Shown here: positions 1-5,208 of the stretch, piece by piece
How positions within the stretch are numbered: the stretch's first letter is position 1
Layout of the letters: every line of letters starts with the position of its first letter
Source of the DNA: Opitutaceae bacterium
GTDB lineage: Bacteria; Verrucomicrobiota; Verrucomicrobiia; Opitutales; Opitutaceae
Direction of reading: 5' to 3'
Assembly (NCBI GenBank): GCA_020847775.1
Contig: JADLBI010000219.1
Span: forward strand, 1-5,208
DNA length: 5,208 nt
Translations under genes and position numbers: made by a program
Notes under the pieces: model-generated
Database searches by the model: none
Told to the model about the DNA's origin: nothing
Seen by the model: only the letters and a program-made list of their open reading frames with translations

Positions 1-824
1 ACGCGCGCGGCGGCGATTTCGGTGAGGATGTCGTCCACGTCGTCGGCGGGCGATTCGATCATGCCGGTGCTGATGATGTCGCCGATGGTGCGCACGCGGA
101 CTTGGAGGTCGCGCACTTCTTCCCTGGGCTTGGGCGGGAGTAGATCGGTGACCGGCAGCCACTGGCCGCCGCGGCGCACGCACGCGCGCGGATGGGTGTA
201 ATAGATCGAGGGTACTTCGAGGCGCTCGCGCTTGATGTAGGCCCACACGTCCATCTCGGTCCAGTTGGAGATGGGGAAGGCGCGCATGTGCTCCCCGGGG
301 TTCACGCGGGTGTTGTAGAGGTTCCAGATTTCGGGGCGTTGGTTTTTGGGATCCCATTGGCCGAAGCCGTCGCGGAACGAGAAGAAGCGCTCCTTCGCGC
401 GGGCCTTTTCCTCGTCGCGGCGCGCGCCGCCGATCAGGCAGTCGAAGCGGAATTCCTCAATCGCGGCGAGCAGGGTGGGGATTTGCAGTTTGTTGCGTGA
501 GATTTCGCCGGGCGCGGGGGTGGCAATGCCGTTGGCGATGGCGTCCTCGACCTTGCGGATGATGAGTTTGGCGCCGAGCTGCTGGGCGCGGCGGTCGCGA
601 AAATCGTTGAGTTCGGGGAAGTGGTGCCCGGTGTCCACGTTGAGTAGCGGCATGGGCAGGTCGGAAGGGCGGAAGGCTTTTTCGGCGAGGCGCAGCAAGC
701 AGATGGAATCCTTGCCGCCGGAGAAGAGAATGGCCGGGCGCTCAAACTCGCCCGCGACCTCACGCATGATGTGGATGGCCTCGGTTTCGAGATAGTGCAG
801 GTGATCGAGATGGTAATTACTCAC
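1..824 (-). CDS. cysD: Sulfate adenylyltransferase subunit 2 (CysD), C-terminus cut by window edge
   Basis: Catalytic small subunit of ATP sulfurylase. With the GTPase CysN it makes adenylyl sulfate (APS) from sulfate and ATP in the cytoplasm, the first step of sulfate assimilation. I translated the minus strand from 824 to the edge and found 274 uninterrupted codons. It opens with SNYHLDHLHYLE, then the PP-loop ATP-binding motif SGGKDS (residues 35-40), VDTGHHFPE, the family block GGARRDEEKARAKER, FRDGF, WDPKNQRPE and FPISNWTEMDVW. These line up with E. coli CysD as I recall it (302 aa), so about 28 residues are missing at the left edge. The start is GTG (824-822): no in-frame ATG lies in the spacer and homology begins at once. 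No Shine-Dalgarno motif precedes it. It is the third gene of the cysI-cysH-cysD arm, and cysN or a cysN-cysC fusion is expected next, outside the window. Identity is near certain; the exact start is less so. Confidence 0.96.
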   Translation of the reverse strand, partial: MSNYHLDHLHYLETEAIHIMREVAGEFERPAILFSGGKDSICLLRLAEKAFRPSDLPMPLLNVDTGHHFPELNDFRDRRAQQLGAKLIIRKVEDAIANGIATPAPGEISRNKLQIPTLLAAIEEFRFDCLIGGARRDEEKARAKERFFSFRDGFGQWDPKNQRPEIWNLYNTRVNPGEHMRAFPISNWTEMDVWAYIKRERLEVPSIYYTHPRACVRRGGQWLPVTDLLPPKPREEVRDLQVRVRTIGDIISTGMIESPADDVDDILTEIAAAR

Positions 825-832
825 TGTGTTCG

Positions 833-923
833 TAATCGGAGATGGGAAATCGGAGATGGAAGATGGGGCGAACGGGTCAGGTTTGGTTGATGGCGAACTG
901 CGATCTGCCATCTTCCATCTGCG
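833..923. repeat. Inverted repeat built of 7-bp units, spanning the cysH 3' end and the cysH-cysD spacer
   Basis: The left arm (833-867) reads as five consecutive heptads: TAATCGG, AGATGGG, AAATCGG, AGATGGA, AGATGGG. The right arm (896-923) reads as four heptads in the opposite sense: AACTGCG, ATCTGCC, ATCTTCC, ATCTGCG. Within the arms AGATGGAAGATGG (854-866) and CCATCTTCCATCT (908-920) are perfect 13-bp reverse complements separated by 41 nt, so the transcript can fold into a long hairpin, with alternative registers because of the period of seven. The cysH stop codon (877-879) lies in the loop, and the right arm is translated as the last residues of CysH. Possible roles are a processing or attenuation structure between cysH and cysD, or simply a dispersed intergenic repeat. 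There is no T-run, so it does not look like an intrinsic terminator. Similar heptad repeats are, from memory, frequent in Verrucomicrobia-like genomes; I could not check this. Confidence 0.75.
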
Positions 924-1581
924 TCGCGCCTTGCGCGGCTTTTCCGCCCCAGGCGGCGTGGAGGCCGCATTCGCGCTTTTCGTCGGCCTTGGCGGGGTCG
1001 AAGTAGTCCCACTCATTGGGCAGATGGTGTTCGGCGAGATAGCGTTCGAGGTCGGCGTCGGTCGCGTAAAAGACGGGGCTGATTTTCAGCGCGCCGAAGT
1101 TCGCGTCGGCGGAGACGATGTCGAGTTCAGCGCGATTCGGATTTTGCACTTTGCGGAGCGCGGTGAGCCAGATCTTGGGCGCGAGTTCCGCCATGCCGCG
1201 GTGGAAGGGTTCGAGTTTCATTTGCGCGCTGAAGGCTTTCAGGGCGGCCTCGTCGGAGGTGTCAGGCACCGGACCGTAAATGGCGTCGCGATGCGCGACG
1301 GTGAGACGCGGCAGATAGGGTTTTAGGTTGAGGCCGAGTTGCGCGCGCAATCGCTCCGCGTGTTTGTAGGTGGCGGGGCGGTTGTAGCCGTGGTCCACCC
1401 AGAGCACAGGGATGTTGGGCTTCGCTTGTGTGGCGAGGTGCAACACGACGGCTTCGTAGGGGCGGAAGTTGGTGGAGACGATGGCGCGATCCGGGGCCAA
1501 CGCGATGGCCCACTGCACGATCTGGAGCGGCGATTTTTCGCGCAGCTCCGCATTCCATCGGGCGATTTGAGCGTTGTTCAT
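877..1581 (-). CDS. cysH: Phosphoadenylyl-sulfate (PAPS) reductase, CysH family, divergent
   Basis: Thiol-dependent cytoplasmic reductase releasing sulfite from PAPS. At 234 aa from ATG it is close to the usual 235-245 aa. Family marks are VDHGYNRPATY (62-72; VDTGY..PETY in typical members), LEPFHRGMAEL (123-133), WLTALRKVQNPNR (138-150) and the catalytic ECGLH, with Cys205. This is the only cysteine in the protein, so the CC and CxxC ligands of the 4Fe-4S APS reductases are absent and PAPS is the likely substrate. The nucleotide-site segment is STNFRPYE (36-43) rather than the common SSSFGxQ, and the usual GYxSxGD segment before the catalytic Cys is missing and shortened. After ECGLH come 26 extra residues, the last 14 or so encoded by the heptad repeat. 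The ATG at 1581 lies 5 nt after the cysI stop. An in-frame TTG at 1590 would overlap that stop and add three residues. No Shine-Dalgarno motif is visible. Confidence 0.92.
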   Translation of the reverse strand: MNNAQIARWNAELREKSPLQIVQWAIALAPDRAIVSTNFRPYEAVVLHLATQAKPNIPVLWVDHGYNRPATYKHAERLRAQLGLNLKPYLPRLTVAHRDAIYGPVPDTSDEAALKAFSAQMKLEPFHRGMAELAPKIWLTALRKVQNPNRAELDIVSADANFGALKISPVFYATDADLERYLAEHHLPNEWDYFDPAKADEKRECGLHAAWGGKAAQGATQMEDGRSQFAINQT

Positions 1582-1586
1582 GGCAC

Positions 1587-3299
1587 TCAATTGGCCGCGG
1601 CGACCGCGACGGCGGGGGCTTGCGCGGATGCTTGCTCGAGCCAGAGGACGCGCGCGGCGAAATCACCGAAGCGTTCGTTGGCGACGCGTTCGGCGCGCCA
1701 GCGTTCGAAGATGGGGCCGAGTTCGGCTTCGATGTCGGTTTCCTTGACCACGTCTTTATATATGCGGTTGAGGCGCGTGCCGGCGGCGTTGCCACCGAGC
1801 CAGAGTTGATAGCGACCAGGGGCCTTGCCGACGAAGGCAATCTCGGCCATGTAGGGGCGGGCGCAGCCGTTGGGGCAACCGGTGGAGCGAATGACGATTT
1901 CCTCGCCGCCGAGGCCGAGGTCGCCGCCGAGTTTCTCGATGCGGCGAATGAGGCTGGGAAGCATGCGTTCGGATTCGGCGAGAGCGAGGCCGCAAGTCGG
2001 CAGGGCCGGGCAGGCCATCGAGGCGGCGTGCAAAATGGAGACTTGGTTTTCAACTTTCACGCCGTGTGAGGCGAGCAGAGCGTCGATGCCCGCGCGATCG
2101 GCGTCGCGGACGTTGGCGAGGATGACGTTTTGGTTGGCCGAGAGGCGGAACTCGAGGCCCGGGGATTGATCGGCGATCTGACGCAGGGCGGTTTTGAGCG
2201 TGTGGCCCGGGGCGTTTTTGATGCGGCCGGTCTCTACGTAGAGCGTGAGGAATTGGCTGCCGTCCACGGCGCGGTGCCAACCGTAGAGGTCGCCGGTGGT
2301 GGTGAAGCGGTAGGGCTTGGCGGGGGCGATGGCCACGCCGGAGCGCGCGCCGACTTCGTCGCGCACGAAATCCGCGCCGCGTTCCTCGAGCACGTATTTG
2401 AACCGGGCGTGCTTGCGATTGGCGCGGTCGCCAAAGTCGCGAAACACTGTGAGCACGGCCTTGGCCACGGGGACGACATCCTCGGGCTTAATGAAGCCGA
2501 TCACGTCGGCCAGGCGCGGGAAGGTCTGCGTGTTGCCGTGACTGCGGCCCATGCCGCCGCCGACGGTGACGTTGTAGCCCAGCAGACGGTCGTTTTCGAT
2601 GATGGCGATGAAGCCGAGGTCGTTGGTGAAAACGTCCATGTCGTTCACCGGCGGCACAACGAGCGAGACCTTGAATTTGCGCGGCAGATAGGTCTGGCCG
2701 TAGAGCGGATCGGTGAAGTTTTTGTTCTCCGGGTCGTCGAGATTAAGCTGCACGTTGTCGATCCAGATGGCGTGGTAGGCCTTGGTTTGCGGCGCGAGGG
2801 CGGTGGCGAGCCGAAGGCTGTCTTGATAGACTTGGTCGCGCACCCGGCTGGTCGCGGGCGTGGGCGAGGCGGTGACGTTGCGGTTCACGTCGCCGCAAGC
2901 CGAGAGGGTGGAAAGGAGACTTTCGTTGATGCGCTTGATGAGCGGGCCGAGGCCCTTGAGCAGCACGCCGTGGAACTGGATGCTCTGGCGCGTGGTGAGT
3001 CGCAGGGTGTCGTTGCCGTAATCGGTCGCCAACTGGTCGAACACCGCGTATTGCCGCGCGGTCATGACGCCGCCGGGGATGCGCCCGCGAATCATCATCA
3101 TGTATTTCTTGCCGGTCTTGCGCAGGTCGCGGTCGTCCTGTTGGTAGCACCCGTGGAATTTCAGAAATTGCGTATCATCGTCCGAAAACCGGTCGGCATT
3201 GGGGTCGGCCATCGTGGCGGCGAGCTGGCCGGCGAGCGTCGGGACAGAGCCCTTCAGCACTTCATTGTGGGACGGTTTGAGTGGGTCGGTGGCAGACAT
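1587..3299 (-). CDS. cysI: Assimilatory sulfite reductase hemoprotein subunit (CysI)
   Basis: Catalyses the six-electron reduction of sulfite to sulfide with siroheme coupled to a 4Fe-4S cluster. From the ATG at 3299 it is 570 aa, the length I recall for E. coli CysI. Visible blocks in order: LKFHGCYQQDDRDLR (46-60), RLTTRQSIQFHGV (100-112), GQTYLPRKFK (201-210, anionic-substrate and siroheme contacts), VGGGMGRSHGN (246-256), NQNVILANV, and the cluster/siroheme cysteines CPALPTC (C430, C436) and TGCPNGC (C475, C479). All four ligands are present, so it should be active. The C-terminus has an Ala-rich tail. A longer reading to 3461 would add 54 residues, but that part overlaps cobA and does not resemble the family, so ATG 3299 is preferred. 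It is the first gene of the leftward arm. No CysJ flavoprotein is in the window; the electron donor could be a CysJ elsewhere or ferredoxin. The adjacent siroheme genes fit its cofactor need. Confidence 0.97.
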   Translation of the reverse strand: MSATDPLKPSHNEVLKGSVPTLAGQLAATMADPNADRFSDDDTQFLKFHGCYQQDDRDLRKTGKKYMMMIRGRIPGGVMTARQYAVFDQLATDYGNDTLRLTTRQSIQFHGVLLKGLGPLIKRINESLLSTLSACGDVNRNVTASPTPATSRVRDQVYQDSLRLATALAPQTKAYHAIWIDNVQLNLDDPENKNFTDPLYGQTYLPRKFKVSLVVPPVNDMDVFTNDLGFIAIIENDRLLGYNVTVGGGMGRSHGNTQTFPRLADVIGFIKPEDVVPVAKAVLTVFRDFGDRANRKHARFKYVLEERGADFVRDEVGARSGVAIAPAKPYRFTTTGDLYGWHRAVDGSQFLTLYVETGRIKNAPGHTLKTALRQIADQSPGLEFRLSANQNVILANVRDADRAGIDALLASHGVKVENQVSILHAASMACPALPTCGLALAESERMLPSLIRRIEKLGGDLGLGGEEIVIRSTGCPNGCARPYMAEIAFVGKAPGRYQLWLGGNAAGTRLNRIYKDVVKETDIEAELGPIFERWRAERVANERFGDFAARVLWLEQASAQAPAVAVAAAN

Positions 3300-3353
3300 G
3301 ACAAAATTTGGCGTTGAAAAATGGCGCGAGGGACTGAATGGATAGATAACTAA
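3300..3353. promoter_or_regulatory. Divergent promoter region between cysI and cobA
   Basis: These 54 bp separate two genes read in opposite directions, so at least one promoter for each should lie here or just inside the neighbouring 5' ends. The region is clearly richer in A and T than its flanks. On the plus strand TTGAAA (3314-3319) resembles a -35 box, but the best -10-like string, TAGATA (3343-3348), is 23 nt away, longer than usual; if it were used, transcription would begin near the cobA ATG. A small symmetric element CAAAATTTG (3302-3310) abuts the cysI start. No clear minus-strand promoter pair and no recognisable operator were found. The promoter role is inferred from gene layout; the individual boxes are weak. 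Confidence 0.5.
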
Positions 3354-4157
3354 ATGAGTAAAGAACAAATGTTTCATTATGACAGGGGCACGACAAACGG
3401 TCGGGTGACGCTGGTTGGCGCGGGTCCCGGCGCGGTGGATTTGCTGACAATACGTGGGCAACGCGCTCTGGCGCAGGCAGATGTCGTGGTTTATGACGAT
3501 CTGGCCAATGCGGCATTACTGGAATTTTGCCCACCCGAGGCCAAGCGCATTTACGTCGGCAAGCGAGCGGGGATTCATCATGTGGCGCAGGAGACCACCT
3601 GCCGGATTTTAATCGAAGAAGCCCGCCAGGGTCGGCATGTGGTGCGGCTGAAGGGCGGGGACCCGCTGGTTTTTGGGCGCGGTGGAGAAGAGATCGCGGC
3701 GCTCGTAGCGGAGGATATTCCCTGCGAAGTCGTGCCGGGCGTGACAGCGGCGATCGCCGCCGGGGCGAGCATTGGCGTGCCGCTGACGCACCGCGAGCAC
3801 GCCTCGGCGGTGGTTTTCGTGACCGGCCATGAATGCGCGGGAAAACGTTCCGCGCAAACCGCGGTGGACTGGGCGGCGCTGGCGAAGACGGGGGCCACGC
3901 TCTGCATTTATATGGGCGTGCGGCGGCTGCCGGAAATCTCCGCCTCGCTGCAGGCAGGCGGACTTCCGGGTGCGACCCCGGTGGCGGTCGTGGCCAACGC
4001 CACGCTGCCGACCCAATCGCTGCATGTGACCAATCTCGCCACCGCGCCGTTTCTCAGCGAAACGCTCAAAGGCCTGCCCGCGCTGATCATCGTGGGCGAA
4101 GTGGTGCGTTGGGCAGAGTTGCGCCAGACTATGGCGACGCTCCAGCTGGCTGGATGA
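3354..4157 (+). CDS. cobA: Uroporphyrinogen-III C-methyltransferase (SUMT)
   Basis: Uses two S-adenosylmethionine molecules to methylate uroporphyrinogen III at C2 and C7, giving precorrin-2, the branch point to siroheme and cobalamin. The 267-aa product is a stand-alone methyltransferase without the CysG N-terminal dehydrogenase/ferrochelatase part. Signatures seen: VTLVGAGPGAVDLLT (18-32, first SUMT block), the VVYDDL segment (45-50), VRLKGGDPLVFGRGGEE (97-113, second SUMT block, SAM site), and VVPGVTAAIAAGASIGVPLTHR (from 126), followed by the late ALIIVGEVV strand. The start at ATG 3354 gives a short 17-residue leader before the first strand; an in-frame ATG at 3369 is also possible. Only a weak GGA lies upstream, with no good Shine-Dalgarno motif. 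It is first in the rightward arm, divergent from cysI, which points to siroheme supply for sulfite reductase rather than cobalamin synthesis. Other symbols in use for this family are sumT, cysG and nirE. Confidence 0.95.
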   Translation: MSKEQMFHYDRGTTNGRVTLVGAGPGAVDLLTIRGQRALAQADVVVYDDLANAALLEFCPPEAKRIYVGKRAGIHHVAQETTCRILIEEARQGRHVVRLKGGDPLVFGRGGEEIAALVAEDIPCEVVPGVTAAIAAGASIGVPLTHREHASAVVFVTGHECAGKRSAQTAVDWAALAKTGATLCIYMGVRRLPEISASLQAGGLPGATPVAVVANATLPTQSLHVTNLATAPFLSETLKGLPALIIVGEVVRWAELRQTMATLQLAG

Positions 4158-4166
4158 AAATTGCGG

Positions 4167-4185
4167 CCGGCCTCGCTGAGGCCGG
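4167..4185 (+). other. Perfect hairpin in the cobA-chelatase gap
   Basis: CCGGCCTC (4167-4174), a GCT loop, and GAGGCCGG (4178-4185) form a perfect 8-bp GC-rich stem, extendable by two G-U pairs. An outer pairing of TGGATG (4151-4156) with CATCCA (4194-4199) would enclose it and hide both the cobA stop codon and the upstream alternative ATG at 4154. There is no following T-run, so an intrinsic terminator is unlikely. It may tune translation of the chelatase or mRNA stability between the two genes. If the chelatase really starts at 4154, this hairpin lies inside coding sequence. The fold is seen in the sequence; the role is inference. Confidence 0.5.
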
Positions 4186-4213
4186 TTCGGCTGCATCCAA
4201 CTGTCACGCACCG

Positions 4214-5044
4214 ATGAAAATTCTGCTGGTGGACAATGGCTCACTGGAGCCGGCCGCGACGCTCGGCCTACGTGAACTTGCGCGGCGGATAACCACGCGA
4301 ATCGGCCACGAGGTGTGGCCGGTGTCGTTGGCGCATTCGCATCAAGTGCCTGCGGTGGACCTGCTAGGCTTACCAGCGGTCATCGTGGAGGATTTTCTGC
4401 GCACGCAACTCGTCGCCGGCGAAACCGATTTTGTGATCCTGCCGTTTTTCATCGGGCCGAGTCGGGCGATCAGTGTCTATCTGCCCGGGGTGGCGGCCAA
4501 GCTGCGCGCCGCGCATCCGGCCTTGCGCGTGAGGATCGCACCGGTGCTGCACCGCGCGGGGGAAACCTTTCTGGCGCGCATGTTGGCCGACCGGGTGCGC
4601 GCCATGCTCAAGGCGGAGTTTGCCCCGGGTGACTCGATGCGCGTGGCGGTGGTCGATCACGGTAGCCCGGTGCGCGCGGTGGCGCAGGCGCGCGACGAAG
4701 TGGCCGCTCAACTTTCATTGGAACTGGGCGATGCGGTTGCGGGTGTTGTGCCGTGCAGCATGGAGCGCCGGCCGGAGCCAGACTACGCATTCAATGAACC
4801 GCTCCTCGCCGATCTGCTGGCGCATGAGCCTTGGAATTCCGGTGGCGTGATTGTCGCCCAACTGTTTTTGCAGCCGGGTCGTCATGCTGGGGCTGAAGGC
4901 GACATCGCGACGATTTGCGCCCAAGCCCGCGCGGCCGGGCCATCGCTCCAGATGGTCCGCACGGAGCCGCTGGCCACGCATCCGCTGATGGTAGAGCTAC
5001 TCGCGCAGCGATGGATGGAGGTCACCGCGGCGGACGCGGATTGA
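4214..5044 (+). CDS. CbiX/SirB-type sirohydrochlorin chelatase, two-domain
   Basis: Probably inserts Fe2+ into sirohydrochlorin to make siroheme. The 276-aa protein looks like a tandem of two CbiX-like halves. The first half begins KILLVDNGSLEP (2-13) and has LPFFIGPSRAISVYLP (76-91). The second begins VAVVDHGSPV (144-153) and has VPCSMERRPEPDYAFNEPLL (179-198) and VAQLFLQPGRHAGAEGDI (214-231). The metal-binding pair expected of this superfamily, the His of HGS and the His after PGR, is present only in the second half (H149, H224); the first half has Asn8 and no His at those places. The chosen ATG begins right at the first beta-strand. An in-frame ATG at 4154 overlaps the cobA stop (ATGA) and would add 20 residues of no family character. 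Neither start has a clear Shine-Dalgarno motif. Context next to SUMT and opposite cysI favours siroheme over cobalamin, but the metal cannot be read from the sequence. Confidence 0.85.
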   Translation: MKILLVDNGSLEPAATLGLRELARRITTRIGHEVWPVSLAHSHQVPAVDLLGLPAVIVEDFLRTQLVAGETDFVILPFFIGPSRAISVYLPGVAAKLRAAHPALRVRIAPVLHRAGETFLARMLADRVRAMLKAEFAPGDSMRVAVVDHGSPVRAVAQARDEVAAQLSLELGDAVAGVVPCSMERRPEPDYAFNEPLLADLLAHEPWNSGGVIVAQLFLQPGRHAGAEGDIATICAQARAAGPSLQMVRTEPLATHPLMVELLAQRWMEVTAADAD

Positions 5045-5050
5045 ATCAGC

Positions 5051-5064
5051 AACGCCGCGGCGTT
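5051..5064. other. 14-bp perfect palindrome after the chelatase gene
   Basis: AACGCCGCGGCGTT is fully self-complementary and lies 6 nt after the chelatase stop. As RNA it gives only a 5-bp stem with a CGCG loop, and no T-run follows, so a factor-independent terminator is doubtful. It could be a short transcript-end hairpin or a protein-binding dyad. The rest of the gap up to about 5127 turns AT-rich (TATTATACCAATATCC at 5078-5093), which might hold a promoter for the next gene, but no -35 partner at normal spacing is visible. Confidence 0.35.
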
Positions 5065-5127
5065 CGAAAGGGTCGCGTATTATACCAATATCCTCTAGCT
5101 TTTACGCTTCACAAGCAGACCGAATTC

Positions 5128-5208
5128 GTGCCAGAAAAGAGGATGACCCGCAAACTACCGCCTTTGGGAGAAGCATTGGTGAAGGCAATCGAAGCCGCGT
5201 GGGAGCGG
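5128..5208 (+). CDS. Start of an unrecognised gene, cut by the right window edge
   Basis: An open frame of 27 codons from GTG 5128 to the window end, with an in-frame ATG at 5143. The visible product from the ATG begins MTRKLPPLGEALVKAIEAAW, a basic start followed by a likely amphipathic helix. I do not recognise the family and the fragment is too short for domain calls. A purine-rich AGAAAAGAGG directly abuts the ATG, which is too close to act as its ribosome binding site. The AT-rich stretch upstream (about 5078-5105) would suit a promoter. The frame is open further upstream too, so this may equally be chance. Confidence 0.3.
   Translation, partial: MPEKRMTRKLPPLGEALVKAIEAAWER

Noticed and set aside
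833..923. CRISPR-like or tandem array reading of the heptad repeat
   Set aside because: Units are 7 bp with no spacers and only a few copies in two opposed arms; this is an inverted repeat, not a CRISPR array.
826..1326. A 166-codon plus-strand frame over cysH
   Set aside because: Antisense shadow of cysH; its N-terminal part is simply the heptad repeat translated.
1262..2053. A 263-codon minus-strand frame across cysI and cysH
   Set aside because: Shifted-frame shadow with low-complexity Pro/Ala/Arg/Ser content; the real genes in that stretch are unambiguous.
2130..3317. A 395-codon open frame on the plus strand opposite cysI
   Set aside because: It is wholly antisense to a clearly conserved cysI. 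GC-rich codon use leaves the opposite strand open; the product shows no family motifs.
3300..3461. Extension of CysI upstream to 3461 (54 more residues)
   Set aside because: It overlaps the cobA 5' end, has no family resemblance, and the protein from 3299 already has the full usual length.
4167..4185. Intrinsic terminator between cobA and the chelatase
   Set aside because: The stem is strong but is followed by TTCGGCTGC rather than a T-run, and the two genes belong to one pathway.
3833..4213. Upstream extension of the chelatase frame through the cobA coding region
   Set aside because: This part lies in another frame of cobA and has no chelatase character; the conserved fold begins at 4214.

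Overview
The window is a compact, GC-rich bacterial locus for assimilatory sulfate reduction and for making siroheme, the cofactor of sulfite reductase. Genes are tightly packed and arranged in two divergent arms around a 54-bp AT-enriched gap (3300-3353). No mobile element, tRNA, rRNA or CRISPR array was seen. The gene style and a 7-bp periodic inverted repeat between two genes recall Verrucomicrobia (Opitutaceae-like genomes). That assignment is an impression from repeat style and protein flavour, not a database result.

Left arm (minus strand, transcribed leftwards from about 3300): cysI (sulfite reductase hemoprotein, 570 aa), then cysH (PAPS-type reductase, 234 aa), then cysD (sulfate adenylyltransferase small subunit, cut by the left window edge). 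cysI and cysH are 5 nt apart, or overlap if a TTG start is used. cysH and cysD are separated by 52 bp that hold half of a heptad-repeat inverted repeat. The repeat's other half forms the 3' end of cysH, so the CysH C-terminal tail is partly repeat-derived.

Right arm (plus strand, from 3354): a uroporphyrinogen-III C-methyltransferase (SUMT; 267 aa), then a two-domain CbiX-type chelatase (276 aa). Between them is a 56-nt gap with a strong small hairpin and an alternative upstream start. After the chelatase come a 14-bp perfect palindrome, a short AT-rich stretch, and the first codons of a possible unrecognised gene that runs off the right edge.

Together, CysD (with a CysN/CysNC partner expected just beyond the left edge) activates sulfate, CysH reduces PAPS to sulfite, and CysI reduces sulfite to sulfide using siroheme and a 4Fe-4S cluster. 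SUMT and the chelatase supply two of the three steps from uroporphyrinogen III to siroheme. Missing from the window are the precorrin-2 dehydrogenase, the electron donor of sulfite reductase (CysJ or ferredoxin), CysN and an APS kinase. The most notable points are the repeat-derived CysH tail, the divergent CysH sequence motifs, and a chelatase whose metal-binding histidines survive only in its C-terminal half. I do not see a wholly new system here.
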